From: Bacteroidales bacterium | Lineage (GTDB): Bacteria; Bacteroidota; Bacteroidia; Bacteroidales; PUMT01 | DNA: 32,445 nucleotides | Reading direction: 5' to 3' | Assembly (NCBI GenBank): GCA_007123885.1 | Contig: SLGC01000396.1 | Coordinates: 1 to 32,445 of the forward strand | In this document: positions 1-9,200 of the stretch, one piece after another | Layout: each line of letters starts with the position of its first letter | Numbering within the stretch: position 1 is the first letter of the stretch | Notes under the pieces: model-generated | Databases searched by the model: none | Told to the model about the DNA's origin: nothing | What the model saw: the letters and a program-made list of their open reading frames with translations, nothing else | Program-made: the position numbers and the translations under genes

Positions 1-174
1 AAAGCAGCGCTAAATAAACACAAACATTATGCCAAAAAATTAACTTTCTGCAAAATATAGATCAGCTTTTCAAATTTGCCATTTTATTGCCTTTGCGATA
101 AAACATCCTCAAAAAAGCGAGGCACAACTATGTAACAAATCTCATGCCAACTAATGACTTTTTTAAGGTGAGCG

Positions 175-205
175 CAAAAGTAAAAACAATTTCTATATCC
201 CCAAA
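175..205 (-). promoter_or_regulatory. Consensus Bacteroidota promoter reading leftward
   Basis: Read on the minus strand, TTTG (205-202) is followed by exactly 19 bases and then TACTTTTG (182-175). This matches the Bacteroidota primary-sigma consensus TTTG-N19-TAnnTTTG at every defined base. Transcription would start near position 168 and run off the left edge. The three ATGs on the minus strand between 174 and 1 all reach a stop within 15 codons, so the first gene must start outside the window after a leader of more than about 165 bases, or the product is an RNA. Confidence 0.65.
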
Positions 206-435
206 AGAAAAATCACGGTTATCCATTCACCGCAAACAAAAACCGTTATACGGGTGGTTCGCAACTTCTGCATGCCGGCTCTTTGATCCACTGGCCGGGT
301 GGGAGAATAATTTACAGTAGCGGGGGACAGGGAACCTGTGCCTAAGCGTTTGAACATATGCAATTGACCCTCAGGTCTGACTCGCCATGCCAAAACCCAT
401 TCTGCCGGGTGAGATGATGAAAGAGTTGTATTCAT
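200..435 (-). ncRNA. Possible structured RNA with weak cobalamin-riboswitch resemblance
   Basis: This segment is clearly richer in G and C than the AT-rich flanks at 1-190 and 440-520, and no convincing protein is encoded. On the minus strand, about 332-308 contains CCCCGCTACTGTAAAT, close to the conserved CCCGCaACTGTaA core of cobalamin riboswitches, followed by GGCCAGTGG (296-288), which resembles the GCCACTG box with one change. A 6-bp stem, ACGGTT (247-242) with AACCGT (221-216), is followed by GATTTTTC and could act as a terminator. Other cobalamin landmarks (GGGAAGG and the terminal CAGGAGACCTGCC-like arm) are not recognisable. A minus-strand ORF of 80 codons overlaps the segment but has no recognisable protein features. 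It could equally be a degraded riboswitch, another RNA, or a relic. Confidence 0.25.
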
Positions 436-524
436 GGGGAATATTATTGAAAATAGGTCACTGATGAATCAATTTATTTATAATATTGTAATATATTCGT
501 CACTCAGGTAAATAAAACGTTCAA

Positions 525-1271
525 GTGAGCAAAAGTCTGATTATTATACCAACTTATAATGAAATCGACAACATTGAAAGGTTGATACGGGCCATTTTCT
601 CGCTTGAAAATACATTTCATATTCTTGTTGTAGATGATAACTCTCCCGATGGAACTGCTGATAAAGTCAAAATGCTCGGGAGAGAATTCCCGGGCAAACT
701 CCATCTTTTGAAAAGAGAGGGTAAACTTGGACTGGGGACTGCATATATCGAGGGATTCTACTGGGCAATGGAAAGAGATTATGACTATGTGTTTGAAATG
801 GATGCCGATTTTTCACATGATCCTGCCGATTTGCCAAGGCTTCTTGATGCATGTGAAAACAAAGGAGCAGACCTTGCAATCGGATCAAGATATGTTTCTG
901 GGGTTAACGTGGTCAACTGGCCCCTGGGCCGTATATTAATGTCTTATTTCGCTTCAGCATATGTCCGGTTTGTCACCGGCATGAACATAAAAGATACAAC
1001 TGCAGGGTACAAATGTTACAAAATGGAAGTACTGAGATCAATAGACCTTGAAAAGGTAAAATTTAGAGGATACGCCTTCCAGATCGAGATGAAGTTTAGA
1101 GTCTGGAAACTCGGTTATAATATCACAGAGATACCTATAATTTTTACCGAACGAAAACAGGGCACATCCAAAATGTCGGGAGGTATATTCAATGAGGCTT
1201 TATGGGGAGTTATAATAATGAAGTTTAATAGTTACTTCGAGAAAAATCATTTTCCCGGTACAAATAGATGA
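525..1271 (+). CDS. Polyprenol-phosphate mannosyltransferase (Dpm1-like GT2 glycosyltransferase)
   Basis: A GT2-family glycosyltransferase of the dolichyl/polyprenyl-phosphate mannose synthase type, which moves a sugar from a nucleotide sugar to a polyprenyl phosphate at the inner face of the membrane. The 248 residues show the expected order: an N-terminal IIIPTYNE, the nucleotide-binding DDNSPDGT (37-44), KLGLGTAY (67-74), the metal-binding DAD (93-95) and GSRY (120-123). The protein ends after the catalytic domain, and no C-terminal membrane helices follow, so it is the short soluble form. The start is a GTG just before SKSLIIIP; no strong ribosome-binding site is seen, as is usual in this phylum. 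It heads a rightward run with pyrC 43 bases downstream. The donor sugar and acceptor cannot be told from the sequence. Confidence 0.9.
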   Translation: MSKSLIIIPTYNEIDNIERLIRAIFSLENTFHILVVDDNSPDGTADKVKMLGREFPGKLHLLKREGKLGLGTAYIEGFYWAMERDYDYVFEMDADFSHDPADLPRLLDACENKGADLAIGSRYVSGVNVVNWPLGRILMSYFASAYVRFVTGMNIKDTTAGYKCYKMEVLRSIDLEKVKFRGYAFQIEMKFRVWKLGYNITEIPIIFTERKQGTSKMSGGIFNEALWGVIIMKFNSYFEKNHFPGTNR

Positions 1272-1314
1272 ATGGTACATGAGAACACGGATGAAAACGC
1301 AAATTCATTGAATC

Positions 1315-2664
1315 ATGCAGGCTATTTTGATAAAAAATGCAACTATTGTAAATGAGGGAAAAACCGTAAAAGGAAATGTACTTTGCGATAAAGGCCGGAT
1401 AAAAAAGATTTTCAGTGAAGAAATACCCGGACCGGCAGAAGAATATTCTCCCACGGTTATTGAAGCTGAAGGCAGGATACTGATGCCGGGACTGATTGAC
1501 GATCAGGTGCATTTCAGGGAACCGGGCCTCACGCATAAAGGTGATATCTATACCGAATCAAGGGCTGCAGTTGCCGGTGGGATAACTTCCTACATGGAAA
1601 TGCCAAACACCAGTCCCCCGGCAACCACCAGAAACCTTGTGGATGAAAAATTCCGGATCGCTTCCGGATCATCTTTTGCCAATTATTCTTTTTATATCGG
1701 GGCTACCAATGATAATCTGGCTGAACTGCTGGATGCCGACACCGGAAAAATCTGCGGCGTCAAGATATTTATGGGTTCTTCAACAGGAAATATGCTGGTC
1801 GATAGTGAGAAAGCCCTGCGGTCTGTATTTTCCCATATAAAGATCCCCGTGGCAGTGCATTGTGAAGATGAAACCATTATACGTGAGAACATCCGTTCTT
1901 TCACCAAAAAATACGGGGAAGACATTCCCGTATCAATGCACCCGGCAATAAGAAGCGCCGGGGCCTGTCTGAGATCATCCTCCCGGGCCGTCAAACTGGC
2001 CAGGGAATATGGCACCAGGCTGCATGTGCTGCATGTGAGTACAGAGAATGAACTTAAATTGTTTGATTCACTGACACCGATTGAAAGAAAAAGTATTACG
2101 GCAGAGGTTTGCATCCATCATCTCTGGTTTGACAGTGATGATTATGCCAGACTGGGAAACAGGATCAAATGGAATCCGGCCATAAAAACGGCGAAAGATA
2201 AGGAGGCATTGATAGAAGCAGTAAACAGCGGCCGGATTGATGTTATTGCAACCGATCATGCCCCCCATACTGAACAGGAAAAATCTGAAAAGTACCTGAA
2301 GGCGCCTTCCGGCGGACCAATGGTACAACATGCACTGGCAGCCATGATGGAACTGGCGGCAAGAGGAAAGATCAGCCTGGAAAAAATTGTTGAAAAAATG
2401 TGTCATGCACCTGCAATAATATATAAGATAAATAAGCGGGGTTTCATAAGGGAAGGATACTGGGCCGATCTTGTGCTGGTTGATCCTGGTTCTGCATGGA
2501 CCGTCAGCAGGGATAATCTTTTATATAAATGCCGGTGGTCACCAATGGAGGGTCAGGTCTTTGGCTCCAGGGTGACTCATACCATTGTCAACGGGAACCT
2601 GGTTTTTGATAACGGATCAATTGAGCCGCAGCCCAAAGGTATTCAGCTGGCATTTGACAGATGA
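1315..2664 (+). CDS. pyrC: Dihydroorotase
   Basis: Interconverts carbamoyl aspartate and dihydroorotate, the third step of de novo pyrimidine synthesis. The 449-residue amidohydrolase has the metal-site segment DDQVHFREPG (62-71), the conserved MEMPNT stretch, GVKIFMGSSTGN, HCED, HVLHVST and the catalytic TDHAPH near residue 313. In most class I enzymes the first motif is DxHxH; here the first histidine is Gln64, with His66 kept. I recall this variant as standard in Bacteroidota dihydroorotases, so it is a lineage feature and not a lesion. The C-terminal strand after 385 carries the usual ADLVLVDPGS and NGNLVF segments of the small beta domain. It sits within the same-direction run that starts with the glycosyltransferase. 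Confidence 0.95.
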   Translation: MQAILIKNATIVNEGKTVKGNVLCDKGRIKKIFSEEIPGPAEEYSPTVIEAEGRILMPGLIDDQVHFREPGLTHKGDIYTESRAAVAGGITSYMEMPNTSPPATTRNLVDEKFRIASGSSFANYSFYIGATNDNLAELLDADTGKICGVKIFMGSSTGNMLVDSEKALRSVFSHIKIPVAVHCEDETIIRENIRSFTKKYGEDIPVSMHPAIRSAGACLRSSSRAVKLAREYGTRLHVLHVSTENELKLFDSLTPIERKSITAEVCIHHLWFDSDDYARLGNRIKWNPAIKTAKDKEALIEAVNSGRIDVIATDHAPHTEQEKSEKYLKAPSGGPMVQHALAAMMELAARGKISLEKIVEKMCHAPAIIYKINKRGFIREGYWADLVLVDPGSAWTVSRDNLLYKCRWSPMEGQVFGSRVTHTIVNGNLVFDNGSIEPQPKGIQLAFDR

Positions 2665-2723
2665 TGATAAGTTATTATTATCTACCAGTCCATAAGGTCA
2701 ATTACTTAATTAAATTTTAACTC

Positions 2724-3224
2724 ATGGAAAGTAAATCCGTCTTTTTCCTGACCATTTTCAGCATTTTTATTTTGTTTGGCTGCAGCGGTAACCCGGAACA
2801 AAAAGAAGCCCTGGTACCAAGGGCGGAAACCAGCGGGTTAACTATTGCCGATACCGTGATATATGATGTAGTTGTAAAAAATCCCCAGGCCGAAGATACC
2901 TGGACAGAAGACTGTTTGAGAAACCTTGACAGGGAAAAACTTGTTGATATAATATTTGACGCAGTATACCGGCATGAGCTTTTACCATATGATTATATAT
3001 CACATGAGTTGATGTCTGTTAAAGATATCAGGGACCTTGAAAATGATCCCGAATTCAGCAGAAAAAACATAGGGAAGATCCAGTTTTCAGAAGAATGGTA
3101 TTTTGATACCGATAATCTGAGAATGGAAAAGCGGGTGAATTCCCTGTCACTTGGTTATGAGGTTTTTGACCTGTCGGGAAACCTCAGGGGATATAAACCC
3201 GCTTTCATGGTCAGACTAAATTAA
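2724..3224 (+). CDS. Lipoprotein resembling the C-terminal part of GldN/PorN
   Basis: A 166-residue protein with a lipoprotein signal: a charged start, a hydrophobic stretch and the lipobox LFGC, with lipidated Cys20. The mature part, from about residue 50, contains a WTEDCLRNLDREKL helix, DAVYRHELLPYDY, and near the end EEWYFDTDNLRMEKRVNSLS followed by GYKPAFMVRL. From memory, this order resembles gliding/type IX secretion protein GldN, which has a conserved (K/R)EDWFFDKQRS segment followed by KPLFWIYY. The likeness is by eye only. It lacks other gld/por neighbours here and lies between pyrC and a DUF2148 gene, so a role in type IX secretion is not shown. It is best called a GldN-like lipoprotein of unknown function. 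Confidence 0.7.
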   Translation: MESKSVFFLTIFSIFILFGCSGNPEQKEALVPRAETSGLTIADTVIYDVVVKNPQAEDTWTEDCLRNLDREKLVDIIFDAVYRHELLPYDYISHELMSVKDIRDLENDPEFSRKNIGKIQFSEEWYFDTDNLRMEKRVNSLSLGYEVFDLSGNLRGYKPAFMVRLN

Positions 3225-3255
3225 ATACTGCAGTAATAATTAATAATATGATCTT

Positions 3256-3789
3256 ATGAGCATTAAAGACGAAAAGAGCCTCGTTAAAGAAACACTACGG
3301 GATGTAGTCTCAAAAATGGTAGTGGCTGCAAGGACCGCTCCAAAGGCAAGGGGAACGGATACATTTGAGATCAGGGTGGCGGAAGGAGAATCAATACGAA
3401 AGCTCGCGGAAAGAATGGTTGAAATTGCCGACGAATATGATGTGCCTTTCTTTAAAAGGGATGCTGCCAATATCCTTGATTCATCGTTTGTTTTTCTTAT
3501 CGGAACTACCATAAGAGCAATTGGCCTGAAAAAATGCAGCATGTGCGGTTTTTCCGGATGTGAAGAAAAGAAAAGGCATCCTGATGTTCCATGTGTTTTC
3601 AATACCGGCGATCTTGGAATAGCAATGGGTTCGGCAGCAGCAGTATGCATGGATCACCGGGTTGACAACAGGATTATGTACACTGTTGGACAAGCTGCAA
3701 TGGAGCTTGGTTTTTTTGAAACAGATGTGCGAATTGCACACGGGATCCCGGTATCGGCAACTTCTAAAAATCCTTTTTTCGATAGATAA
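3256..3789 (+). CDS. DUF2148 ferredoxin-domain protein
   Basis: A 177-residue cytoplasmic protein matching the DUF2148 family, small proteins with a ferredoxin-like cysteine cluster. The cysteines lie in KKCSMCGFSGCEEK and VPC, that is Cys94, Cys97, Cys102 and Cys113, with a further Cys131. The spacing is fit to bind a 4Fe-4S cluster. The flanking TAPKARGTDTFE and the C-terminal GIPVSATSKNPFFDR are also characteristic of the family as I recall it. No biochemical function is known to me. The gene ends 8 bases before the next start, so it is very probably cotranscribed with the D-2-hydroxyacid dehydrogenase, suggesting a redox link that is only inferred. Confidence 0.85.
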   Translation: MSIKDEKSLVKETLRDVVSKMVVAARTAPKARGTDTFEIRVAEGESIRKLAERMVEIADEYDVPFFKRDAANILDSSFVFLIGTTIRAIGLKKCSMCGFSGCEEKKRHPDVPCVFNTGDLGIAMGSAAAVCMDHRVDNRIMYTVGQAAMELGFFETDVRIAHGIPVSATSKNPFFDR

Positions 3790-3797
3790 TACAAATC

Positions 3798-4769
3798 ATG
3801 ATGGAACCAAATCCGGAAAAACTAAAGGTCCTGTTTATAGATTCTATCCATCCGATGCTTTTCGAGATGCTTTGCAATGCAGGTATGGAATGTGATTACC
3901 GGCCTGAAATCACTTTTAAAACGGCCTTAAAGATAATCGAACGGTATGATGGCATAATAATCCGCAGCAAGTTCCCTCTTCAACGCGAATTTCTTTCAAA
4001 GGCATCCAGATTGAAATTCATAGGGAGAGTTGGTGCCGGACTTGAGAATATAGATGTTGAGTTTGCCGGTTCAAAAAAAATAACATGCTTCAATGCGCCG
4101 GAAGGACACAGCATTTCAACCGGCGAACATGCAGTGGGCATGCTTCTTGCCCTTGTCAACAACATCTGCAAGGCAAATAACGAGGTAAAAAACGGCCAGT
4201 GGTTCAGGGAAGTGAACAGGGGAATGGAGATAATGGGAAAAGTGGTCGGTATCATAGGCTATGGCAATACAGGGAAAACTTTTGCCAGATGCCTTTCAGG
4301 ATTCAATGCCAGGATAATTGCATGGGACAAGTATAAAACAGGCTACTCTGACTCTTATGTGACAGAATCATCTATGGATGAACTTTTTAAAAACTGCGAT
4401 ATACTAAGTCTTAATCTGCCCCTGACTGAAGAAACCCGGTACCTGGTAAATGATGATTTCCTGAGCCGTTTCCGGAAAGATATATATATTGTCAATATTT
4501 CAAGAGGGCAGATCATAAATACTTCCGACCTGGTCAAAAACCTGAGGAAGGGCAAGGTCAGGGGAGCCGCCCTTGATGTACTGGAATATGAAAAATCAAA
4601 TTTTGAAGAGCTCCACAGAAGAAATATCCCGGATGACTATATCTTCCTGCTTGAACATCCAAAGGTCATTCTTACGCCCCATATCGCGGGATGGACCCAT
4701 GAATCAAATAAAAAACTGGCCGAGGTTATGGCGACCAAGATCATAAAATCCTTTGTGAAAACTACCTGA
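3798..4769 (+). CDS. D-2-hydroxyacid dehydrogenase, phosphoglycerate-dehydrogenase-like
   Basis: An NAD-dependent oxidoreductase of the D-isomer-specific 2-hydroxyacid dehydrogenase family, 323 residues. The Rossmann motif GYGNTG is at 154-159, and Asp177 at the end of the next strand favours NAD over NADP. The catalytic residues are Arg236 (in NISRGQ), Glu263 (in DVLEYE) and His295 (in LTPHIAGWT). The VGAGLENID segment (78-86) is the substrate-binding turn seen in SerA-type enzymes. It has no ACT domain, so it is the short form. The substrate could be 3-phosphoglycerate or another 2-hydroxyacid. Two adjacent ATG codons make the start uncertain by one residue. The stop overlaps the convergent aspartokinase gene by 8 bp. 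Confidence 0.88.
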   Translation: MMEPNPEKLKVLFIDSIHPMLFEMLCNAGMECDYRPEITFKTALKIIERYDGIIIRSKFPLQREFLSKASRLKFIGRVGAGLENIDVEFAGSKKITCFNAPEGHSISTGEHAVGMLLALVNNICKANNEVKNGQWFREVNRGMEIMGKVVGIIGYGNTGKTFARCLSGFNARIIAWDKYKTGYSDSYVTESSMDELFKNCDILSLNLPLTEETRYLVNDDFLSRFRKDIYIVNISRGQIINTSDLVKNLRKGKVRGAALDVLEYEKSNFEELHRRNIPDDYIFLLEHPKVILTPHIAGWTHESNKKLAEVMATKIIKSFVKTT

Positions 4770-6021
4770 CAATAAACATGGCCGTGCTGCGGCTGCGTTG
4801 TTCAACAAGCACCTGCCTGCCTTTTATATATCTTGATATTATTTCAGGTGTATAATGCCTTATTGTTATTAGTTCAAGGTTTTCATTATAGAGAACCCTG
4901 AAATCGGTTTTTAATTCATCCACCATTTTTCTTACCGGAAGCCCCTTGTTATCAAGGCATATTGTAAAGCTGATGGCTGAATGCTGGATAAGGTTGACCT
5001 TTAACCTGTATTTAAAAAAAAGGGTGAATATCCTGCTTAAGTAATCTTCCGTCACAAATGAAAAATCTCCTGGAGTGAGCGACAGCAGTATCTGTCCTGT
5101 TTTCACTATCAATACGGGCTTGATTTTTACCGGGTAACCGGTATTGTGTATTACCGTTCCGGGTTCCCGGGGGTTTGCAAACGATTTGACGTATAATGGG
5201 ATGTCCTTATTTTGCAAAGGCTTTATGGTTTTTGGATGGATTACCTTTGCTCCGTAAAATGACAGTTCAATAGCCTCCTGGTATGATATTTCATCCAGCT
5301 TTTCAGCTTCCGGGAAAAACAAGGGATCGGCAGTCATTATTCCCGGTACATCTTTCCATACGACAAGTATTTCCGCATCAATAATGCTGGCAATAACTGC
5401 AGCGCTGTAATCTGATCCCTCCCGCCCCAGGGTGGTTGTAAATCCATCACCGGTACCCCCGATAAACCCCTGGGTCAGCCATATACGGCGTCCGCCTGCC
5501 GGAGCAATGAGGTGTCTTAACTGTGTCCGGCTTTCAGTGAAGTCTACATTCCCCTCGCGAAATGAATTATCGGTTATCATCCATTTCCTTGCATCGAGCC
5601 AGATGTTTTTAATGTTCTGACTGTTGAGAAAGGAACTAACTATTTTTGAAGAAAAGAGCTCTCCGGTGCTGACCAGCTGATCATATTCAAAATCATAATC
5701 GGGCGATGGCATAGCTTTGAGTTTCGCAGTTATATTTCCTGCCATTTTTTCAATTTCGGCAAATAATAAGGAGCCGGAAGCAGAAAAACGCAGATCCTTC
5801 ATAATTTTATAGTGATACATCTTCAACTCTTCCAATGCAGTGAATCTTTCATTGCTGCCTTCATACCAGAGGCCCAGGATTTTTTCAAGAGTATTGGTAG
5901 TTTTTCCGAAAGCTGAAACCACGATTACCAGATCGTCAGCAATTTCCGAAATTATACCGGCAAGTTCATTTATTGATGATGCAGAATTTAACGAGGCTCC
6001 TCCAAACTTGTAAACGATCAT
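4762..6021 (-). CDS. lysC: Aspartokinase
   Basis: Phosphorylates aspartate, the first step towards lysine, threonine, methionine and diaminopimelate for the cell wall. The amino-acid kinase domain begins MIVYKFGGASL, with the nucleotide-binding KFGG motif, and has TTLGREGSDYSAA and the PLFFPEAEKLDEISYQEA region typical of the family. About 130 residues of regulatory ACT-type sequence follow. There is no homoserine dehydrogenase domain, so it is the monofunctional form with about 419 residues. The reading frame is open 12 codons further, to 6057, but that start would lie upstream of and across the -7 box at 6045-6052; the ATG at 6021 puts KFGG at the usual distance. It converges on the dehydrogenase gene with an 8-bp overlap. 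Confidence 0.92.
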   Translation of the reverse strand: MIVYKFGGASLNSASSINELAGIISEIADDLVIVVSAFGKTTNTLEKILGLWYEGSNERFTALEELKMYHYKIMKDLRFSASGSLLFAEIEKMAGNITAKLKAMPSPDYDFEYDQLVSTGELFSSKIVSSFLNSQNIKNIWLDARKWMITDNSFREGNVDFTESRTQLRHLIAPAGGRRIWLTQGFIGGTGDGFTTTLGREGSDYSAAVIASIIDAEILVVWKDVPGIMTADPLFFPEAEKLDEISYQEAIELSFYGAKVIHPKTIKPLQNKDIPLYVKSFANPREPGTVIHNTGYPVKIKPVLIVKTGQILLSLTPGDFSFVTEDYLSRIFTLFFKYRLKVNLIQHSAISFTICLDNKGLPVRKMVDELKTDFRVLYNENLELITIRHYTPEIISRYIKGRQVLVEQRSRSTAMFIVR

Positions 6022-6044
6022 AAAAAAGAGTTTTAGGACAGGTG

Positions 6045-6052
6045 CAAAGATA
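6045..6052 (-). promoter_or_regulatory. -7 box for aspartokinase
   Basis: On the minus strand this reads TATCTTTG, a full match to TAnnTTTG. It lies 24 bases upstream of the ATG at 6021, giving a leader of about 17 bases. No TTTG is found 19 bases further upstream (the sequence there is CATG on the plus strand), so only the -7 element supports it. Confidence 0.5.
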
Positions 6053-6160
6053 ACCAACCTTATTTCGCATGCATGATATTATATGAACTTTCTGTCTTAT
6101 GTTCAGAAGTGTTCAGGGGGTGTTCAGGGATATCAAACTCATTTTTAAACCCAAAATAAC

Positions 6161-6168
6161 TAATTTTG
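6161..6168 (+). promoter_or_regulatory. -7 box for mfd
   Basis: TAATTTTG matches TAnnTTTG and lies 43 bases upstream of the mfd GTG. The -33 position does not match TTTG. Together with the minus-strand box at 6045-6052 it makes a divergent promoter region of about 190 bases between aspartokinase and mfd. Confidence 0.45.
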
Positions 6169-6211
6169 CATATCACATCAGCAAATACATATTACAGAAA
6201 TACAGATCAAG

Positions 6212-9200
6212 GTGCCGGACATACTGAAACAACTATATAATCATCACCCCAATGCCTCAAAGCTTTCAGGCATGGAAGAAACCGCCAGAACCGTCAGGGG
6301 CCATCTCAGGGGGGCTGCCGGAAGCTCTGCATCAATGTTTGCTGCCACCATCGCAAATGAAAAGGATACCGACCATCTTTTTATCTTAAATGATAAGGAA
6401 GAGGCTGCATATTTCTTCAACGACCTGGAGAGTTTCTGTCCCGGAAGGGAAATATTTTTTTTCCCTTTATCATACAGGCGCTCCATCCGTGAAGGCCAGA
6501 AGGATCCTGCAGGAATGATCCAGCGTACCGGATTTATGGACAGACTTTCGGATAGCCGGCCACCGGTTATGGTAGTAACTTATCCGGAAGCGCTTGCCGA
6601 AAAAATTATTCCTGCTTCGGGATTTAAAAAACTGAAGCTGCAGCTCATAAGGGGCGAGTCTGTTTCCAGGGATTTTCTGGTTGAAATATTGAACGAATAC
6701 CAGTTCAGGGAAAAGGATTTTGTATATGAACCCGGTGATTTTGCCATTCGCGGAAGTATAGTCGATGTCTTTTCATATTCCTGCGATCATCCCTACCGGA
6801 TTGATTTCTTTGGCAATGAAGTTGAATCAATCAGGATCTTTGACATAGAAAGCCAGCTGTCTGAGCGGCAACTCGAATCTGTCTCGATCATTCCAAATAT
6901 TCAGGAACCTGATACTTTTTATCATGGAGAAGAATATGAACAAACATCCATAATTTCTCATCTGGATGAGAAAACAATCATATGGACCCGTGATCTGCAG
7001 TTCATCCTGTCAAGATCGGATGAGATTTACAGTGAATGCAGGACAGCAGAAAGTGTAAAAGAGACAGCGATGCCCTGTGCCGGAAATGAAATACTTGATG
7101 CGATACAGCCTTTCCATCTGATGGAATTCGGTCAGTCTGCCTTTTTCAAAGACAACACCATCCTGGCATTTAATACAAGTCCCCAACCCGCATTTAACAA
7201 GAATTTTGAGCTGCTGGCCGGAAAACTTGCATCAAATAAAGAGAATGGTTATATAAATTATATTTTTTCAGAAAGCGAAAAACAGCTTGAAAGACTAAGG
7301 GATATCTTCAGGGATATAGCTGGCGATGAACTTTTTAATCCTGTCCTTGCCGGAATGCACAGGGGCTTTACCGATCATGACCTCAGGATTTCCTGCTATA
7401 CGGATCACCAGATATTTGAAAGATATCACAAGTACAGGCTGCGTGAGGGATTCAAACAGAAAGAGACTGTTTCGGTCAAAACGCTTCAGGAATTGAAACC
7501 GGGCGATTATGTTGTACATATAGACCATGGTATAGGGATCTTTGGCGGTCTTGAAAAAATTGACGTTCACGGTAAAACCCAGGAAACCCTGAAACTGGTG
7601 TATAAAGATGGTGATACGCTTTATGTCAGTATTCATTCACTACACCGTATTTCAAAATATAAAGGGCCTGAAGGAGTACCCCCGAAAATCTATAAGCTCG
7701 GAAGCGGGGCATGGCAGAAACTTAAGGACAGGACTAAAGCCAAGGTAAAGGATATTGCGCGCGAACTGATAGCCCTTTATGCCAAAAGAAGGATGGAACA
7801 GGGATTCCGTTTCTCCGAAGATTCCTACCTGCAAAGGGAGCTGGAAGCATCATTTATTTATGAAGATACTCCCGATCAGTTAAAAGCAACCGACATGGTA
7901 AAGGATCAGATGGAATCTCCGGTGCCCATGGATGTCCTGGTTTGTGGTGATGTAGGTTTCGGGAAGACCGAGGTTGCAATCAGGGCCTCATTCAAGGCAG
8001 TAGGTGATAATAAACAGGTTGCCATACTCGTCCCCACAACTATCCTGGCCTTGCAGCACTACAACACTTTCAGCGAAAGATTAAAGGATTTTCCCTGTAC
8101 GGTCGATCACCTGAGCAGGCTGAGACCGCCGGCCAGGCAAAAGGAGATCCTCGCGAAACTGGCTGAAGGTAAAATCGATATAATAATAGGCACGCACCGA
8201 ATTATTGGGAAGGATGTGAGATTCAAGGATATGGGACTTCTCATCATTGACGAGGAACAAAAATTCGGAGTAAGTGTTAAGGAGAAGCTTAAAAAACTCC
8301 GGTCAAATGTTGATACCCTTACCCTGACAGCAACACCTATTCCCCGGACCCTCCAGTTTTCACTTATGGGGGCCAGGGATCTGGCCGTGATCAATACGCC
8401 GCCCCCTAACAGGTACCCGATAATAACAGAGCTGCACCAGTTCAACACCGACATAATTCGTGAAGCTGTTATATATGAAGTACAGCGCGGGGGACAGGTC
8501 TTCTTCATACATAACAGGGTTCAGAATATATCGGAAATAGAGGCCATGGTACAGAAAGTTTGTCCGGGAGTAACTACCGTGGCGGCCCATGGACAAATGG
8601 AGGCCCGCAAACTTGAAAATATAATGCTTGGATTCATTTCAGGAAAATATGATGTCCTGATAGCAACAACCATTATAGAATCCGGGCTTGACATACCCAA
8701 CGCCAATACAATTATTATCAATAATGCCCATCATTTCGGGCTCAGTGACCTGCATCAGCTAAGAGGCAGGGTTGGCAGGTCAAACAAAAAAGCCTTCTGC
8801 TATCTTCTTGCTCCTCCCTCCCAGGCGCTGACCAGGGAAGCGCGGCAGCGGCTCAGGGCTATAGAAGAGTTTTCCGACCTGGGAAGCGGGTTCAGCATCG
8901 CGATGCAGGATCTTGACATAAGAGGAGCCGGAAACCTCCTGGGAAGGGAACAAAGCGGATTTATAGCCGACATTGGATTTGAAACCTACCATAAAATACT
9001 GGATGAAGCGGTAAAGGAACTGCGGGAAACCGAATTCAGCCATGCTTTTGCCGACAAACCGGCAGGAAGGACTTCCGGCAGCCGGTTTATTGACGATTGC
9101 CAGGTAGATACTGATATGGAGCTTCTTTTCCCGGAGGAATACATCCCTGGTAATGCCGAACGGATCAGGCTGTACAGGATACTTGACAATACCATATCAG

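Noticed and set aside
193-435. 80-codon minus-strand reading frame
   Set aside because: No signal peptide, domain or other protein-like features; it crosses the consensus promoter at 175-205 and coincides with the candidate RNA.
6022-6057. 12-codon upstream extension of aspartokinase
   Set aside because: It covers the -7 box at 6045-6052 and adds residues before the canonical start MIVYKFGG.
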